Shown: positions 1 to 10,800, counted from the stretch's first letter. The stretch: 64,000 nt of DNA from Enterobacter sp. RHBSTW-00994 (GCF_013782625.1 NZ_CP056199.1:390588-454587); one strand, 5' to 3'. Numbers and translations: made by a program. The notes: a model not told the origin generated them from the sequence alone.

Positions 1-18
1 AGCGTCAGGCGTGTTCAC
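1..18 (-). CDS. cutA: CutA, divalent-cation tolerance protein (first 6 codons only)
   Basis: Only the extreme 5' end lies in the window. Read leftward, a GTG at 18-16 opens the frame V-N-T-P-D-A and runs off the edge. A GAGG motif sits 7 nt upstream of it. The call rests on position: in E. coli cutA follows dcuA on the same strand. Six codons cannot prove the product, so this is mainly a boundary marker. Confidence 0.45.
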
Positions 19-79
19 AGGTCGACCTCGTTCTCGCGAAAAAAATCACTATACCACGCGAGGCTGATGGTCATTAATG

Positions 80-104
80 AATCGGGCCGCTACGCGACCC
101 GATT
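80..104. terminator. Stem-loop between dcuA and cutA
   Basis: An AATCGGG/CCCGATT stem with an 11-nt loop lies just past the dcuA stop. The T-rich side (TTTT then ATTTTT) is on the + strand, so it is not a textbook terminator for the leftward dcuA transcript. Confidence 0.35.
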
Positions 105-131
105 TTAACTATTTTTACAACCACAAAACAT

Positions 132-1433
132 TTACAGCACGATACCGCCAATGATAAAGCCCAGGATCACACACAGGGTAATCGCAATGACACCTGGGAT
201 CAGAAACGCATGGTTAAACACGTATTTACCGATACGAGTGGAGCCTGTGTCATCCATTTCAACTGCTGCAAGCAACGTTGGGTAGGTTGGCAAAACGAAC
301 AGGGCAGACACGGCTGCAAAAGAGGCAATCGCAGTCAGCGGGGTCACGCCCAGCAGTAGCGCCGCAGGCATCAGGGCTTTGGTGGTCGCAGCCTGGGAGT
401 AAAGCAGGGTGGCCGCAAAGAACAACACCACGGCCAGCAGCCACGGGTAGTTGTGCAGCAGGTCACCCGCCACAGTCTGGATATCGGCGATATGTGCTTT
501 CACGAAAGTATCACCGAGCCACGCTACACCCAGTACACATACGCAGGCACTCATACCGGATTTAAAGGTGCTGGCGTTCAGCACTTCGCTGGTGTCAATT
601 TTACAGGTGATGCTAATCAGCGTTGCGATAGTTAGCATGAAGACCACAATCGCTTCGTTACGTGGCAGAACCGGGTTCTGAATCAACCCCACCGTATCGC
701 TAATAGCAGTGGCGTAGAACATCACGGCCACGATGCCGATCAGGAACAGCATCACAGAGCGTTTTGCATGAGGTTTTAGCTCAAACACCTGGCTGCCACG
801 CAGGCGCACTTCACCTTTCGCCAGACGTTCCTGGTAAACCGGATCGTCTTTCAGCTCGCAACCCAGGAAGTTACAGACCACTGCGGTAATCATAACGGCG
901 ATCAACGTGACCGGAATACAGATCCCCAGCAGTGTCAGGTAACTTACGCCCATAGGCTCCAGAATACCGGCGAAGAAGACCACAGCGGCTGAAATAGGCG
1001 AAGCAGTAATCGCAATCTGCGAAGCCACTACGGCGATAGAGAGCGGACGTGAGGGGCGAATGCCTTGCTCTTTCGCCACTTCGGTAATGACCGGCAGTGT
1101 GGAGAATGCGGTATGGCCTGTACCCGCAAGAATGGTCATAAACCAGGTGACCAGTGGGGCAAGGAAGGTGATGTATTTCGGATGGCGACGCAACATTCGT
1201 TCCGCCAGGCTTACCAGATAATCCATACCACCTGCCACTTGCATAGCAGCGATTGCGGCGATAACCGCCATGATGATTTCGATAACGTCAAAAGGGATTG
1301 CGCCAGGTTTGATCTGAAATATCAGGGTAAGAACGAGTACCCCGAGCCCCCCCGCAAAGCCAATGCCGATACCACCGAGTCTTGCTCCCAAATAAATCGC
1401 CAGTAAGACGACGACGAGTTCTGCTCCAAACAT
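132..1433 (-). CDS. dcuA: Anaerobic C4-dicarboxylate transporter DcuA
   Basis: This inner-membrane carrier of the Dcu family exchanges aspartate, fumarate and malate for succinate. At 433 residues it has the family length, is hydrophobic throughout, and starts with the typical MFGAELVVVLLAIYLGARLGG segment in place of a cleaved signal. It lies downstream of aspA on the same strand with a strong terminator between them. That is the usual arrangement, in which dcuA has its own promoter plus some read-through. Together with aspA and frdABCD in this window it forms the aspartate-to-succinate fumarate respiration route. The start has no convincing competitor. Confidence 0.96.
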   Translation of the reverse strand: MFGAELVVVLLAIYLGARLGGIGIGFAGGLGVLVLTLIFQIKPGAIPFDVIEIIMAVIAAIAAMQVAGGMDYLVSLAERMLRRHPKYITFLAPLVTWFMTILAGTGHTAFSTLPVITEVAKEQGIRPSRPLSIAVVASQIAITASPISAAVVFFAGILEPMGVSYLTLLGICIPVTLIAVMITAVVCNFLGCELKDDPVYQERLAKGEVRLRGSQVFELKPHAKRSVMLFLIGIVAVMFYATAISDTVGLIQNPVLPRNEAIVVFMLTIATLISITCKIDTSEVLNASTFKSGMSACVCVLGVAWLGDTFVKAHIADIQTVAGDLLHNYPWLLAVVLFFAATLLYSQAATTKALMPAALLLGVTPLTAIASFAAVSALFVLPTYPTLLAAVEMDDTGSTRIGKYVFNHAFLIPGVIAITLCVILGFIIGGIVL

Positions 1434-1505
1434 AGTAGGGTTCCTTGTTTATTAACAAGTTGATATTAAATTGTTGTGTAATTGGTAATGCTTAAAAAGA
1501 AAAAA

Positions 1506-1527
1506 GGCACGTCACAAGTGACGTGCC
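1506..1527 (-). terminator. Rho-independent terminator of aspA
   Basis: A perfect 10-bp stem (GGCACGTCAC/GTGACGTGCC) with a 2-nt central gap is followed on the minus strand by a T-rich run. It lies 23 bp past the aspA stop, between aspA and dcuA. Confidence 0.85.
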
Positions 1528-1550
1528 TTCGGCAAGTTTAACCGGAACGG

Positions 1551-2987
1551 TTACTGTTCGCTTTCATCGGTATACCGTTTTGCTTTGTATGCCGGGTGCA
1601 TCAGGTTCTGTGCTGAGAAAATATCATCCAGCTCAGCTTCCGTCAGCAGGCCGCGCTCCAGCACGACTTCACGTACGCTCTTACCGGTTTCGGCGCAAAT
1701 CTTACCGACAATGTCGCCATTATGGTGGCCGATGAACGGGTTAAGATAGGTCACGATACCGATCGAGTTGTAAACGAAGCTCTCGCACACTGCTTTGTTG
1801 GCGGTGATGCCGTTGATGCATTTCTCCAGCAGGTTATAGCAAGCGTTGGTCAGGATGTGGATAGACTCGAACATCGCCTGGCCGATGACAGGTTCCATCA
1901 CGTTCAGCTGCAATTGACCCGCTTCGGAAGCCATGGTGACGGTGATATCGTTACCGATGACTTTGAAGCACACCTGGTTTACCACTTCTGGCACAACCGG
2001 GTTCACTTTGGCTGGCATGATAGAAGAACCTGCCTGCAGTTCTGGCAGGTTGATTTCATTCAGGCCAGCACGCGGGCCTGAAGAGAGCAAGCGCAGATCG
2101 TTACAGATTTTAGACAGTTTCACCGCCAGACGTTTCAGGGCGCTGTGTACCATTACGTAAGCGCCGCAGTCTGAGGTCGCTTCGATTAGGTCTTCTGCCG
2201 GGACAACTGCCAGGTTAGACACTTCAGCCAGTTTCTGTACGGCCAGTTGTTGGTAACCGTCTGGCGTGTTCAGGCGCGTCCCGATCGCTGTCGCACCAAG
2301 GTTCACTTCCAGCAACAGTTCAGATGTACGCAGGATATTTTTGGTTTCTTCGTTTAACAGGACGTTAAACGCATGGAATTCCTGACCGAGCGTCATCGGT
2401 ACGGCATCCTGCAACTGGGTACGGCCCATTTTCAGGATGTCCTGGAACTCAACCGCTTTACGCTGGAAACCATCACCTAACTGGTTAATTGCATCGACCA
2501 ATTTCACCACGGAGGCATATACCGCGATGCGGAAGCCAGTAGGGTAGGCATCGTTGGTGGACTGGCATTTGTTAACGTGGTCGTTCGGATTGAGGTACTG
2601 GTATTCACCTTTCTGGTGGCCCATCAACTCCAGGCCGATATTCGCCAGCACTTCGTTGGTATTCATGTTGACGGAGGTTCCCGCACCGCCCTGATAGACG
2701 TCAACCGGGAACTGATCCATACATTTGCCGTTGTTCAGTACTTCGTCACAGGCGGCGATAATCGCATTTGCAGCGCTTTTAGGAATGGTTTGCAGTTCTT
2801 TGTTAGCCAGCGCAGCGGCTTTCTTCACCATAACCATGCCACGTACAAACTCAGGGATGTCGCTGATTTTGCTATTGCTGATGTAGAAGTTTTCAATCGC
2901 TCTCAGAGTGTGAATACCGTAGTAGGCATCCGCTGGAACTTCCCTGGTACCCAACAAATCTTCTTCGATACGAATGTTGTTTAACAT
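1551..2987 (-). CDS. aspA: Aspartate ammonia-lyase (aspartase)
   Basis: Converts L-aspartate to fumarate and ammonia in the cytoplasm, supplying fumarate to fumarate reductase under anaerobiosis. The 478-residue product matches the family length and carries the fumarase/aspartase signature [11 protein letters not shown]. The frame stays open 14 codons further upstream, but the ATG at 2987 is preferred: GAAGG lies about 7 nt before it, and the protein then begins [13 protein letters not shown], like E. coli AspA. A CRP-like site lies in the upstream gap. Transcription ends at the strong hairpin before dcuA. Confidence 0.97.
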   Translation of the reverse strand: MLNNIRIEEDLLGTREVPADAYYGIHTLRAIENFYISNSKISDIPEFVRGMVMVKKAAALANKELQTIPKSAANAIIAACDEVLNNGKCMDQFPVDVYQGGAGTSVNMNTNEVLANIGLELMGHQKGEYQYLNPNDHVNKCQSTNDAYPTGFRIAVYASVVKLVDAINQLGDGFQRKAVEFQDILKMGRTQLQDAVPMTLGQEFHAFNVLLNEETKNILRTSELLLEVNLGATAIGTRLNTPDGYQQLAVQKLAEVSNLAVVPAEDLIEATSDCGAYVMVHSALKRLAVKLSKICNDLRLLSSGPRAGLNEINLPELQAGSSIMPAKVNPVVPEVVNQVCFKVIGNDITVTMASEAGQLQLNVMEPVIGQAMFESIHILTNACYNLLEKCINGITANKAVCESFVYNSIGIVTYLNPFIGHHNGDIVGKICAETGKSVREVVLERGLLTEAELDDIFSAQNLMHPAYKAKRYTDESEQ

Positions 2988-3322
2988 GTGAACCTTCTTT
3001 TCAAGCTGCCGATGGATTGTACTAAACACACAGTATATATGTGGTTTTGAATATTTTCTGACCGACGATTATTCCCTCAATCAGCCAGATGTTCGAGATC
3101 ATATGCTGATAATAGCGAATTGCCGTAATCTGGATCACTTATTATTGCCCTCGTAACATGATAATTATTAATCTGTGAAATGAATCACCGCTTTAATATT
3201 TCCAAAAAAAATATCCGTGCAAACTGATTGAATTTTGGCTAATCGCCACCATCTTGTGTAGACGCGAAGTGCGAACACATTCAGACAGGGGCCAAAAGGC
3301 CTCTGCCATACAGGAGATGCCA
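2988..3322. promoter_or_regulatory. aspA-fxsA divergent intergenic region
   Basis: This 335-bp AT-rich gap must hold the promoters of both divergent genes. The clearest element is a CRP-like palindrome at 3174-3189, TGTGA-N6-TCACC, which fits the known cAMP-CRP control of E. coli aspA. I see no small gene in it. Confidence 0.6.
3174..3189. promoter_or_regulatory. CRP-like binding site upstream of aspA
   Basis: TGTGA, six bases, then TCACC is one base from the consensus TGTGA-N6-TCACA. It lies 187 bp upstream of the aspA start and 134 bp upstream of fxsA, so it could serve either promoter. Confidence 0.55.
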
Positions 3323-3793
3323 GTGCGCTGGATACCGTTTATTGCTGTTTTTCTCTATGTCTACATTGAGATATCGATTTTTATTCAGGTCGCTCATGTG
3401 CTTGGCGTCCTGCTGACGCTGATCCTGGTGATCTTCACATCGGTGATTGGGATGTCGCTGGTGCGTAATCAGGGTTTCAAAAATTTCCTGTTAATGCAGC
3501 AGAAGATGGCGGCAGGTGAAAGCCCGGCGGCTGAAATGATTAAAAGCGTGTCACTGATTATTGCTGGGTTATTGCTGATTCTGCCTGGGTTCTTCACCGA
3601 CTTCCTTGGCCTGTTACTGTTGCTGCCACCGGTACAAAAACACCTGACCATGAAACTGATGCCGCACCTGAGCTTCAGCCGTATGTCTGGCGGCGGGTTT
3701 AGCTCTGGTCCTGAAAATGGGGACACCTTCGAAGGGGAATACCAGCGTAAGGACGAACAGCACGACCGTTTAGACCATAAAGACGATCGTTAA
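3323..3793 (+). CDS. fxsA: FxsA, inner-membrane protein of phage exclusion suppression
   Basis: A 156-residue FxsA-family membrane protein. In E. coli its overproduction relieves F-mediated exclusion of phage T7; the normal function is unknown. Hydrophobic segments lie at about residues 4-22, 24-42 and 72-102, followed by a charged tail (RKDEQHDRLDHKDDR). The GTG at 3323 is taken as start because CAGGAG precedes it by 6 nt and the protein then begins RWIPFIAVFLYVYIEIS as in E. coli. The longer upstream frame has no such support. It is divergent from aspA and convergent with yjeH. Confidence 0.93.
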   Translation: MRWIPFIAVFLYVYIEISIFIQVAHVLGVLLTLILVIFTSVIGMSLVRNQGFKNFLLMQQKMAAGESPAAEMIKSVSLIIAGLLLILPGFFTDFLGLLLLLPPVQKHLTMKLMPHLSFSRMSGGGFSSGPENGDTFEGEYQRKDEQHDRLDHKDDR

Positions 3794-3817
3794 GCAGAGC
3801 GCTTCACCAAATGACTG

Positions 3818-3850
3818 GCCCGGTAAGCATTGCGTTACCGGGCTTTTTTT
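3818..3850. terminator. Terminator between fxsA and yjeH
   Basis: The stem GCCCGGTAA/TTACCGGGC is followed by a T7 run on the + strand. It ends fxsA and lies immediately beyond the stop of convergent yjeH. Confidence 0.85.
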
Positions 3851-5087
3851 ACATTACACTACGCTTCGGCAAGCATACCCACAGCATTGCCAGCATGATG
3901 ATGGCGTACAAACTCTTCCATCCCACCATTGCCAGCAGCAGCAAGCACAATACCCCCCCGATAATTGCCAGGGCTTTGAAACGGCCTTGTAGTAACCGAC
4001 AGCCTGCCAGCATGCACAGCAGATAAATCATGATGAAGATGCCGTTGGCGTACACAATCAGGGCATCAAGATTGATATTCAGCCAGTAGATAGCCAGTGT
4101 ACTCAACACACAACAGCCCAGTACGGCGTTGAGCGCATTTAGCGGTAATTGACGTTTTGACAGGTGTGCAAGGCGGCTATCGGGTTTGTATTGCGCCTGT
4201 GACCATACCAGGCGTGCAAAGCTCTGAATGTAGATATTCAGGCTGGCGAAACAGGCAAGGTAACCAATCACGCAGGCCACCCACAGCGCTTTTACGCCAA
4301 ATAACTGCACGACGATACCCGGTAGTGACGCAGCAGCGGCTTTATCTGCCCCGAATGCGTTAAAGTGCAGTACCAACACAGTACAGGCCCAATAAACCGA
4401 GCCCGCTAACAGCAGGCCTATCATCAGGGCGCGCGGAAAATCACGCTCGGGCTGTTTAAACTCTGACGCCAGATGAGCAAAAGCCTCCAGGCCGACGAAA
4501 CACCAAAACATCACGGAGAGTGCGGCGAACAGTTGTGAATGATCGACATTCGTGATGGCCGGGAACGGAATTTCTGCCACCGTGATATCGCCAGCCCACC
4601 AGGTCGCGGCAATCAGTGCGACGATCAGCACGGCAACCAGCGTTTGTAGGTTAGCGCTCGAACTGGCTCCCCGTGAACCGACCCACCAGACAATCGCCAG
4701 TGTACCCAGTTCAGCGAACAAAAGTTGTTTATCGTGCCAGCCAAACAGCGCCTGTCCGAACCCCGTCGCAATGTGCAGTGCCGCCGGAAGCCCGACCGGA
4801 ATCACCGACAAAAAAAGCCAGCCGGTGACACGCTCAAGACGAGGGCCAAAGGCCATGCCGACAAAGTGCGCCACGCCTCCTGCGCTGGGGAAATGCCGGC
4901 CCAGTACGGCAAAAACGATCGCTACTGGAAACACCAGTACAATCAACACTGGCCATGCCCACAGGCTGTTATTTCCGGCAACCAGTGCGGCCAGCGCGGG
5001 TACGGCAAACACGCCCGTACCTAACAAGGAGGTTGAGAGTAAGCCAACGCCTTGTGCCAGCCCCAACTCCTGTTTGAGTCCACTCAT
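3849..5087 (-). CDS. yjeH: L-methionine/branched-chain amino acid exporter YjeH
   Basis: An APC-superfamily inner-membrane transporter of 412 residues, near the E. coli length of 418. E. coli YjeH exports methionine, leucine, isoleucine and valine. About twelve hydrophobic segments are visible. The N-terminus MSGLKQELGLAQGVGLLSTS contains the small-residue loop typical of the APC first membrane helix. It is transcribed away from groS, whose heat-shock promoter lies in the shared gap. Confidence 0.93.
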   Translation of the reverse strand: MSGLKQELGLAQGVGLLSTSLLGTGVFAVPALAALVAGNNSLWAWPVLIVLVFPVAIVFAVLGRHFPSAGGVAHFVGMAFGPRLERVTGWLFLSVIPVGLPAALHIATGFGQALFGWHDKQLLFAELGTLAIVWWVGSRGASSSANLQTLVAVLIVALIAATWWAGDITVAEIPFPAITNVDHSQLFAALSVMFWCFVGLEAFAHLASEFKQPERDFPRALMIGLLLAGSVYWACTVLVLHFNAFGADKAAAASLPGIVVQLFGVKALWVACVIGYLACFASLNIYIQSFARLVWSQAQYKPDSRLAHLSKRQLPLNALNAVLGCCVLSTLAIYWLNINLDALIVYANGIFIMIYLLCMLAGCRLLQGRFKALAIIGGVLCLLLLAMVGWKSLYAIIMLAMLWVCLPKRSVM

Positions 5088-5127
5088 TTACGTCGTCCTG
5101 CCAAGATCAAAAGAGGGGCGATGGTAA

Positions 5128-5559
<432 letters not shown>

Positions 5560-5576
5560 TCCGCGAACGACACTGA

Positions 5577-7247
<1,671 letters not shown>

Positions 7248-7274
7248 TCGTGCGCTATACCCCATAGCATCAAG

Positions 7275-7310
7275 AAACCCCCAGGCAGAAATGTCTGGGG
7301 GTTTTTCTTT
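7275..7310 (+). terminator. Terminator of groSL
   Basis: A perfect 10-bp stem (AAACCCCCAG/CTGGGGGTTT) with a 10-nt loop is followed by a T-rich tail, 27 bp past the groL stop. Confidence 0.92.
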
Positions 7311-7380
7311 TGGTCATCTTTTAGGTATAAGGTTTACACACGGACAACTACTGTCCAGCTTATTGAAAACGAGGAATAAC

Positions 7381-7734
7381 ATGCGCGTAAAAGTCTGTGC
7401 AGGGATCGTAGGGGCAGCATTGCTGCTGGCGGGTTGTAGCTCCAGTAATGAGCTGTCTGCTGGTGGTCAGAATGTTCGCTTTGTGGAAGATAAGCCGGGC
7501 AGTGAGTGCCAGCTGTTAGGTACAGCAACCGGTGAGCAAAGCAACTGGATGTCTGGTCAACACGGTGAAGAGGGGGGGTCTATGCGCGGCGCGGCAAATG
7601 CTCTGCGTAACCAGGCGGCTGCAATGGGTGGCAATGTGATTTATGGCGTGAGCAGCCCAACGCAAGGAATGTTGTCGAGCTTTGTCCCTACGGCCAGCGC
7701 AATGAATGGCCAGGTCTATAAATGCCCGAACTGA
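7381..7734 (+). CDS. yjeI: DUF4156 lipoprotein YjeI
   Basis: A small lipoprotein of 117 residues and unknown function, orthologous to E. coli YjeI. The signal peptide MRVKVCAGIVGAALLLAGC ends in the lipobox LAGC, with lipidated Cys19. The mature part contains the Ser/Gly-rich GQHGEEGGSMRGAAN stretch typical of the family. The ATG at 7381 is chosen because GAGG precedes it and the signal peptide starts exactly there. It is separated from groL by a terminator, so it has its own promoter. E. coli yjeJ, which follows it there, is absent. Confidence 0.93.
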   Translation: MRVKVCAGIVGAALLLAGCSSSNELSAGGQNVRFVEDKPGSECQLLGTATGEQSNWMSGQHGEEGGSMRGAANALRNQAAAMGGNVIYGVSSPTQGMLSSFVPTASAMNGQVYKCPN

Positions 7735-7745
7735 TTGCCTTTTTA

Positions 7746-7768
7746 CCCTCTCCCTTGCAGGGAGAGGG
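7746..7768. terminator. Terminator hairpin between yjeI and epmB
   Basis: The perfect 9-bp stem CCCTCTCCC/GGGAGAGGG with loop TTGCA is followed by TTT on the + strand and sits between convergent genes. The same stem recurs at 41719-41742. Confidence 0.8.
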
Positions 7769-7778
7769 TTTGGATTAA

Positions 7779-8807
7779 TCAACTCTGACGCAGTTGCAAA
7801 TCCAGCGGCGTTTTACTCGGTTCACCACCAATCTCACGCGCCAGTTTCGGAACCATATAACCCGAGACCAGGGTCAGTAGCTCGCGCATAATCTGTCGGG
7901 CTTCCTCATCTGTGACCATGAAATGCGCCGCACCTTGCACACGGTCCAGCACGTGCAGGTAATAGGGCATCACACCTGCATCAAACAATGCGTTGCTGAG
8001 CTCAGCGAGTACTCGTGCATTATCATTGACGCCGCGCAGCAGTACGCTCTGGTTTAACAATGTCACGCCCACTTTACGCAAACGTGTCATTGCAAAGCGG
8101 AACGCGTCATCGATTTCGTTAGCGTGGTTGATATGGTTCACCAGCAGGATCTGCAACCGGGACTGCTCAAAACGCGAGACCAGACCGTCGGTAATGCGTG
8201 CAGGGATCACTATCGGCAAACGGCTGTGAATGCGCAGACGTTTAATGTGCGGAATCGCTTCCAGTTGGGCGAGTAGCCAGTCCAGTTCATGATCTTTTGC
8301 CATCAGCGGATCGCCGCCGGAAAAAATGATCTCATCCAGCTCAGGATGCGTTGCAATATAGTCCAGGGCAACCTGCCAGTTTCGCTTATTGCCCTGATTT
8401 TCGGCATAAGGGAAGTGACGGCGGAAGCAATAGCGACAATTTACCGCACAACCGCCCTTGACCAGTAGCAGCGCACGGTTCAGGTATTTATGCAATAGTC
8501 CTGGCACGACGCTGTTCTGTTCTTCCAGCGGATCAGTGCTAAACCCCGGTGCGGTAACAAACTCATCCTGAGAGGTAAGTGTTTGTTTTAGCAGAGGGTC
8601 ATCAGGGTTGCCTTTTTCCATTCGCGCAACAAACGCGCGGGGAACACGCAGCGCAAAGAGACGCTTAGCCTCGCGGCCTGCGAGCAAATTTTCATGCTTA
8701 TCCAGGTCTAACAGATGCAGCAGTTCATCAGGACTGGTGATTACATCGGCAAGTTGCGATAACCAATCTTCTCTGGACGGGGTATTTAGGGTTACAATAT
8801 GCGCCAT
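7779..8807 (-). CDS. epmB: EF-P beta-lysylation enzyme EpmB (lysine 2,3-aminomutase family)
   Basis: A radical-SAM, PLP-dependent aminomutase that makes (R)-beta-lysine, which EpmA then attaches to elongation factor P. The [4Fe-4S] cysteines C120, C124 and C127 lie in GGCAVNCRYCFRR. At 342 residues it matches E. coli. It is divergent from efp, the modified substrate, with only 41 bp between starts, so the promoters overlap; epmA is at 17.6 kb. All three components of the pathway are therefore in this window. Confidence 0.96.
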   Translation of the reverse strand: MAHIVTLNTPSREDWLSQLADVITSPDELLHLLDLDKHENLLAGREAKRLFALRVPRAFVARMEKGNPDDPLLKQTLTSQDEFVTAPGFSTDPLEEQNSVVPGLLHKYLNRALLLVKGGCAVNCRYCFRRHFPYAENQGNKRNWQVALDYIATHPELDEIIFSGGDPLMAKDHELDWLLAQLEAIPHIKRLRIHSRLPIVIPARITDGLVSRFEQSRLQILLVNHINHANEIDDAFRFAMTRLRKVGVTLLNQSVLLRGVNDNARVLAELSNALFDAGVMPYYLHVLDRVQGAAHFMVTDEEARQIMRELLTLVSGYMVPKLAREIGGEPSKTPLDLQLRQS

Positions 8808-8848
8808 TTTGTGGCTTAGCTACCAGTTAACAATTTTTAGAGGGCCTT

Positions 8849-9415
8849 ATGGCGACTTACTATAGCAACGATTTTCGTGCTGGTCTTAAAATCATGATGG
8901 ACGGCGAACCGTATGCGGTTGAAGCCAGCGAATTCGTTAAACCAGGTAAAGGCCAGGCGTTTGCACGCGTTAAGCTGCGCCGCCTGCTGACCGGTACTCG
9001 TGTAGAGAAAACCTTCAAGTCCACCGACTCCGCTGAAGGCGCAGACGTTGTCGATATGAACCTGACTTACCTCTACAACGACGGTGAGTTCTATCACTTC
9101 ATGAACAACTCTACTTTCGAACAGCTGTCTGCTGACGAGAAAGCCGTTGGCGAAAACGCGAAATGGCTGCTGGATCAGGCCGAGTGCATCGTGACCCTGT
9201 GGAATGGCCAGCCTATCTCTGTGACCCCACCTAACTTCGTCGAGCTGGAAATCGTTGAAACCGATCCAGGCCTGAAAGGTGACACCGCAGGTACTGGCGG
9301 TAAGCCAGCTAAACTGTCTACCGGTGCAGTGGTTAAAGTTCCACTGTTCGTACAGACGGGCGAAGTGATCAAAGTGGATACTCGCTCTGGCGAATATGTA
9401 TCCCGCGTGAAGTAA
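8849..9415 (+). CDS. efp: Translation elongation factor P
   Basis: EF-P binds ribosomes stalled at polyproline and promotes peptide-bond formation. The 188 residues form the usual KOW-like plus two OB domains. The modified residue Lys34 is present in [10 protein letters not shown], as required for EpmA/EpmB beta-lysylation. The start follows TTTAGAGGG closely. It is divergent from epmB. A small imperfect palindromic repeat lies just after the stop. Confidence 0.98.
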   Translation: MATYYSNDFRAGLKIMMDGEPYAVEASEFVKPGKGQAFARVKLRRLLTGTRVEKTFKSTDSAEGADVVDMNLTYLYNDGEFYHFMNNSTFEQLSADEKAVGENAKWLLDQAECIVTLWNGQPISVTPPNFVELEIVETDPGLKGDTAGTGGKPAKLSTGAVVKVPLFVQTGEVIKVDTRSGEYVSRVK

Positions 9416-9422
9416 TTCACGT

Positions 9423-9487
9423 ATACCCGTCATATTTTACGTTGCAAAAGGCGTTGGCTTTTATGCAGCGTGAATGACTTTGGGTAT
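9423..9487. repeat. YPAL-like short imperfect palindrome
   Basis: The ends ATACCC (9423-9428) and GGGTAT (9482-9487) enclose arms GTCATATTTTACGTTGCA and TGCAGCGTGAATGAC, which pair with a few indels around a roughly 17-nt centre. The end sequences resemble palindromic intergenic repeats I recall from Klebsiella, Serratia and Yersinia. A second, separate hairpin (GGCGCAGC/GCTGCGCC) follows at 9499-9518. Confidence 0.5.
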
Positions 9488-9498
9488 GAACGAGTAAA

Positions 9499-9518
9499 GG
9501 CGCAGCGTTCGCTGCGCC
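9499..9518. terminator. Stem-loop after efp
   Basis: The stem GGCGCAGC/GCTGCGCC closes the loop GTTC. There is no T-run after it, so it may be a processing or transcript-protecting hairpin rather than a strong terminator. Confidence 0.4.
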
Positions 9519-9540
9519 TGAACGACTGATTCAGGCAGGG

Positions 9541-9675
9541 ATGATGAAACGTACCGTTAAAATTCTACTGCTGCTGGTCCTCTCCAGCGCGATACTTTCC
9601 GGTTGCAACACCGCGCGCGGCGTTGGCGAAGATATCAAAGACCTGGGCCACGCGATCTCGCACGCTGCCAGCTAA
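9541..9675 (+). CDS. ecnA: Entericidin A lipoprotein
   Basis: A 44-residue membrane lipoprotein, the antidote partner of entericidin B in the model of Bishop and colleagues. The signal peptide is hydrophobic (residues 7-20) and ends in LSGC. The mature peptide begins CNTARGVGEDIKDLGHAISHAAS, nearly identical in pattern to E. coli EcnA. A second ATG directly follows the first; the longer form matches the usual MMKR start. ecnB follows after 107 bp. Confidence 0.93.
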   Translation: MMKRTVKILLLLVLSSAILSGCNTARGVGEDIKDLGHAISHAAS

Positions 9676-9730
9676 TTCTCTCCAGTATTCCTAAAATCGC
9701 TTCCGGTTCCGTCATGTTACGGGATTTTGT

Positions 9731-9740
9731 CTATGCTTAA
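9731..9740 (+). promoter_or_regulatory. Sigma-S-type -10 element upstream of ecnB
   Basis: CTATGCTTAA differs by one base from the extended sigma-S -10 sequence CTATACTTAA, and lies 43 bp before the ecnB ATG. This agrees with the reported RpoS-dependent expression of entericidin B. Confidence 0.6.
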
Positions 9741-9782
9741 GTGGCTATGCACAAACAACTTTGGCTATAAAAGGAAGAAATT

Positions 9783-9929
9783 ATGGTTAAGAAAACAATT
9801 GCAGCGTTATTTTCTGTCCTGGTGCTTTCTTCAGTTTTAACCGCCTGTAACACCACGCGTGGGGTTGGTCAGGATATTTCTGAAGGTGGTAGTGCAATAT
9901 CGGGTGCAGCAACAAAAGCACAGCAGTAA
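9783..9929 (+). CDS. ecnB: Entericidin B, bacteriolytic lipoprotein
   Basis: A 48-residue cationic lipoprotein reported to promote lysis in stationary phase at high osmolarity. The signal peptide ends in LTAC, and the mature sequence [27 protein letters not shown] follows the family pattern. AGGAAG lies 5-6 nt before the ATG. It shares the CNT-RGVG core with ecnA, so the two are tandem duplicates. Its own sigma-S-like promoter is visible in the gap. The EcnR regulator is convergent just downstream. Confidence 0.94.
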   Translation: MVKKTIAALFSVLVLSSVLTACNTTRGVGQDISEGGSAISGAATKAQQ

Positions 9930-9935
9930 TGAAAA

Positions 9936-9966
9936 ACGGTACGGGACTGAGCCGTTGCCGTACCGT
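9936..9966. terminator. Terminator between ecnB and ecnR
   Basis: A perfect 9-bp stem ACGGTACGG/CCGTACCGT reaches into the ecnR stop codon. The T-run is on the minus strand, so it best serves ecnR but can also stop ecnB transcripts. Confidence 0.75.
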
Positions 9967-10565
9967 TAGCTTTCCGATTCCTGCAAAGACAAAAATGGAG
10001 AGAAGCGCGTATCCATATGCAGTTTCATGCGGATATTGCGCTTGTAGGTATAGACCGTTTTCCCGTTGATACTCAGGTGGCTGGCAATTTTTTGGTTACT
10101 CGCGCCATCCATCCACAATGTCAGCACTTTCTCTTCTTGTCGGGTCAATAGTGGCGCGGCAATTTGTGGTATCTCCACGCTGGAACAGGATGTTAATGCA
10201 TCATTAATGACGGTTGCCAGTTTCTCAAGATCCACATTTTTCAACAGCGATGACCAAACCGGGAATTGCGCCAGATAGCCCCCCATCTCTTGTTCTTCAC
10301 CCGACTGCAGCAAAATAAAGGGTAATGTCTCGCTGGCAATCAACAAGGATGACAGCTGCTGGAAATGATGAATATCCTGCTTGAAGCTGTGTAAATCAGC
10401 GATAACCAGCGTCGGTTTCCACTGCAGAATGTGCTCTCTGGCGAGGAAAAGATTATTCAGTCCGGTCACAACGAAATGACCAGGAAACAAGCCTGAATGA
10501 TTGAGCCATGCTTCAAACCCTGCACGGGTGAAGTGACAACGGTCAATCAAAAGAATTTTGAACAT
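9966..10565 (-). CDS. ecnR: EcnR/EntR, LuxR-type regulator of the entericidin locus
   Basis: A 199-residue protein with an atypical receiver-like N-terminus (FKILLIDRCHFTRAGFEAWL) and a C-terminal LuxR/FixJ helix-turn-helix (LLTRQEEKVLTLWMDGASNQKIASHLSINGKTVYTYKRNI, given in part: residues about 140-180). It resembles EntR, described beside ecnAB in Citrobacter freundii; E. coli lacks it here. The ATG at 10565 is chosen from the family N-terminus MFKILLIDR. No good ribosome site is visible, and the frame is open 17 codons further upstream. It is convergent with ecnB, so regulation of ecnAB is inferred from location and precedent. Confidence 0.8.
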   Translation of the reverse strand: MFKILLIDRCHFTRAGFEAWLNHSGLFPGHFVVTGLNNLFLAREHILQWKPTLVIADLHSFKQDIHHFQQLSSLLIASETLPFILLQSGEEQEMGGYLAQFPVWSSLLKNVDLEKLATVINDALTSCSSVEIPQIAAPLLTRQEEKVLTLWMDGASNQKIASHLSINGKTVYTYKRNIRMKLHMDTRFSPFLSLQESES

Positions 10566-10755
10566 ATTGTATTCGCAGTTGGCAAAGGGGTTGGGCTTCC
10601 TGCCATCAGAAAGCACACCATCATAGGGAAGTCGGATGAGTGATAAATGCCTGAACTACGCGGCATACTGAGGCTATTTCTTGCCTTAACACGTTCAGCA
10701 CAAAAGGATTGAAAAAAAATCACTCACTAACCAAAATATGACGAGTAATCTCTGC

Positions 10756-10800
10756 CTTACAGGACGACCTGTAAGTGCATCCTTCATCGGGGACGGCCCC
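10756..10800 (+). ncRNA. Guanidine-II (mini-ykkC) riboswitch
   Basis: Two adjacent hairpins each carry an ACGR loop. The first is CTTACAGG-ACGA-CCTGTAAG (10756-10775), the second GGGG-ACGG-CCCC (10789-10800), joined by a 13-nt linker. This double ACGR stem-loop defines the mini-ykkC class, shown to bind guanidinium. It lies about 30 bp upstream of the gdx start codon, and ligand binding is expected to free the ribosome site. Confidence 0.92.

Noticed and set aside
2988-3322. An FNR site near TTGATTGAATTTT upstream of fxsA
   Set aside because: Only one half-site is recognisable; the ATCAA half is missing.
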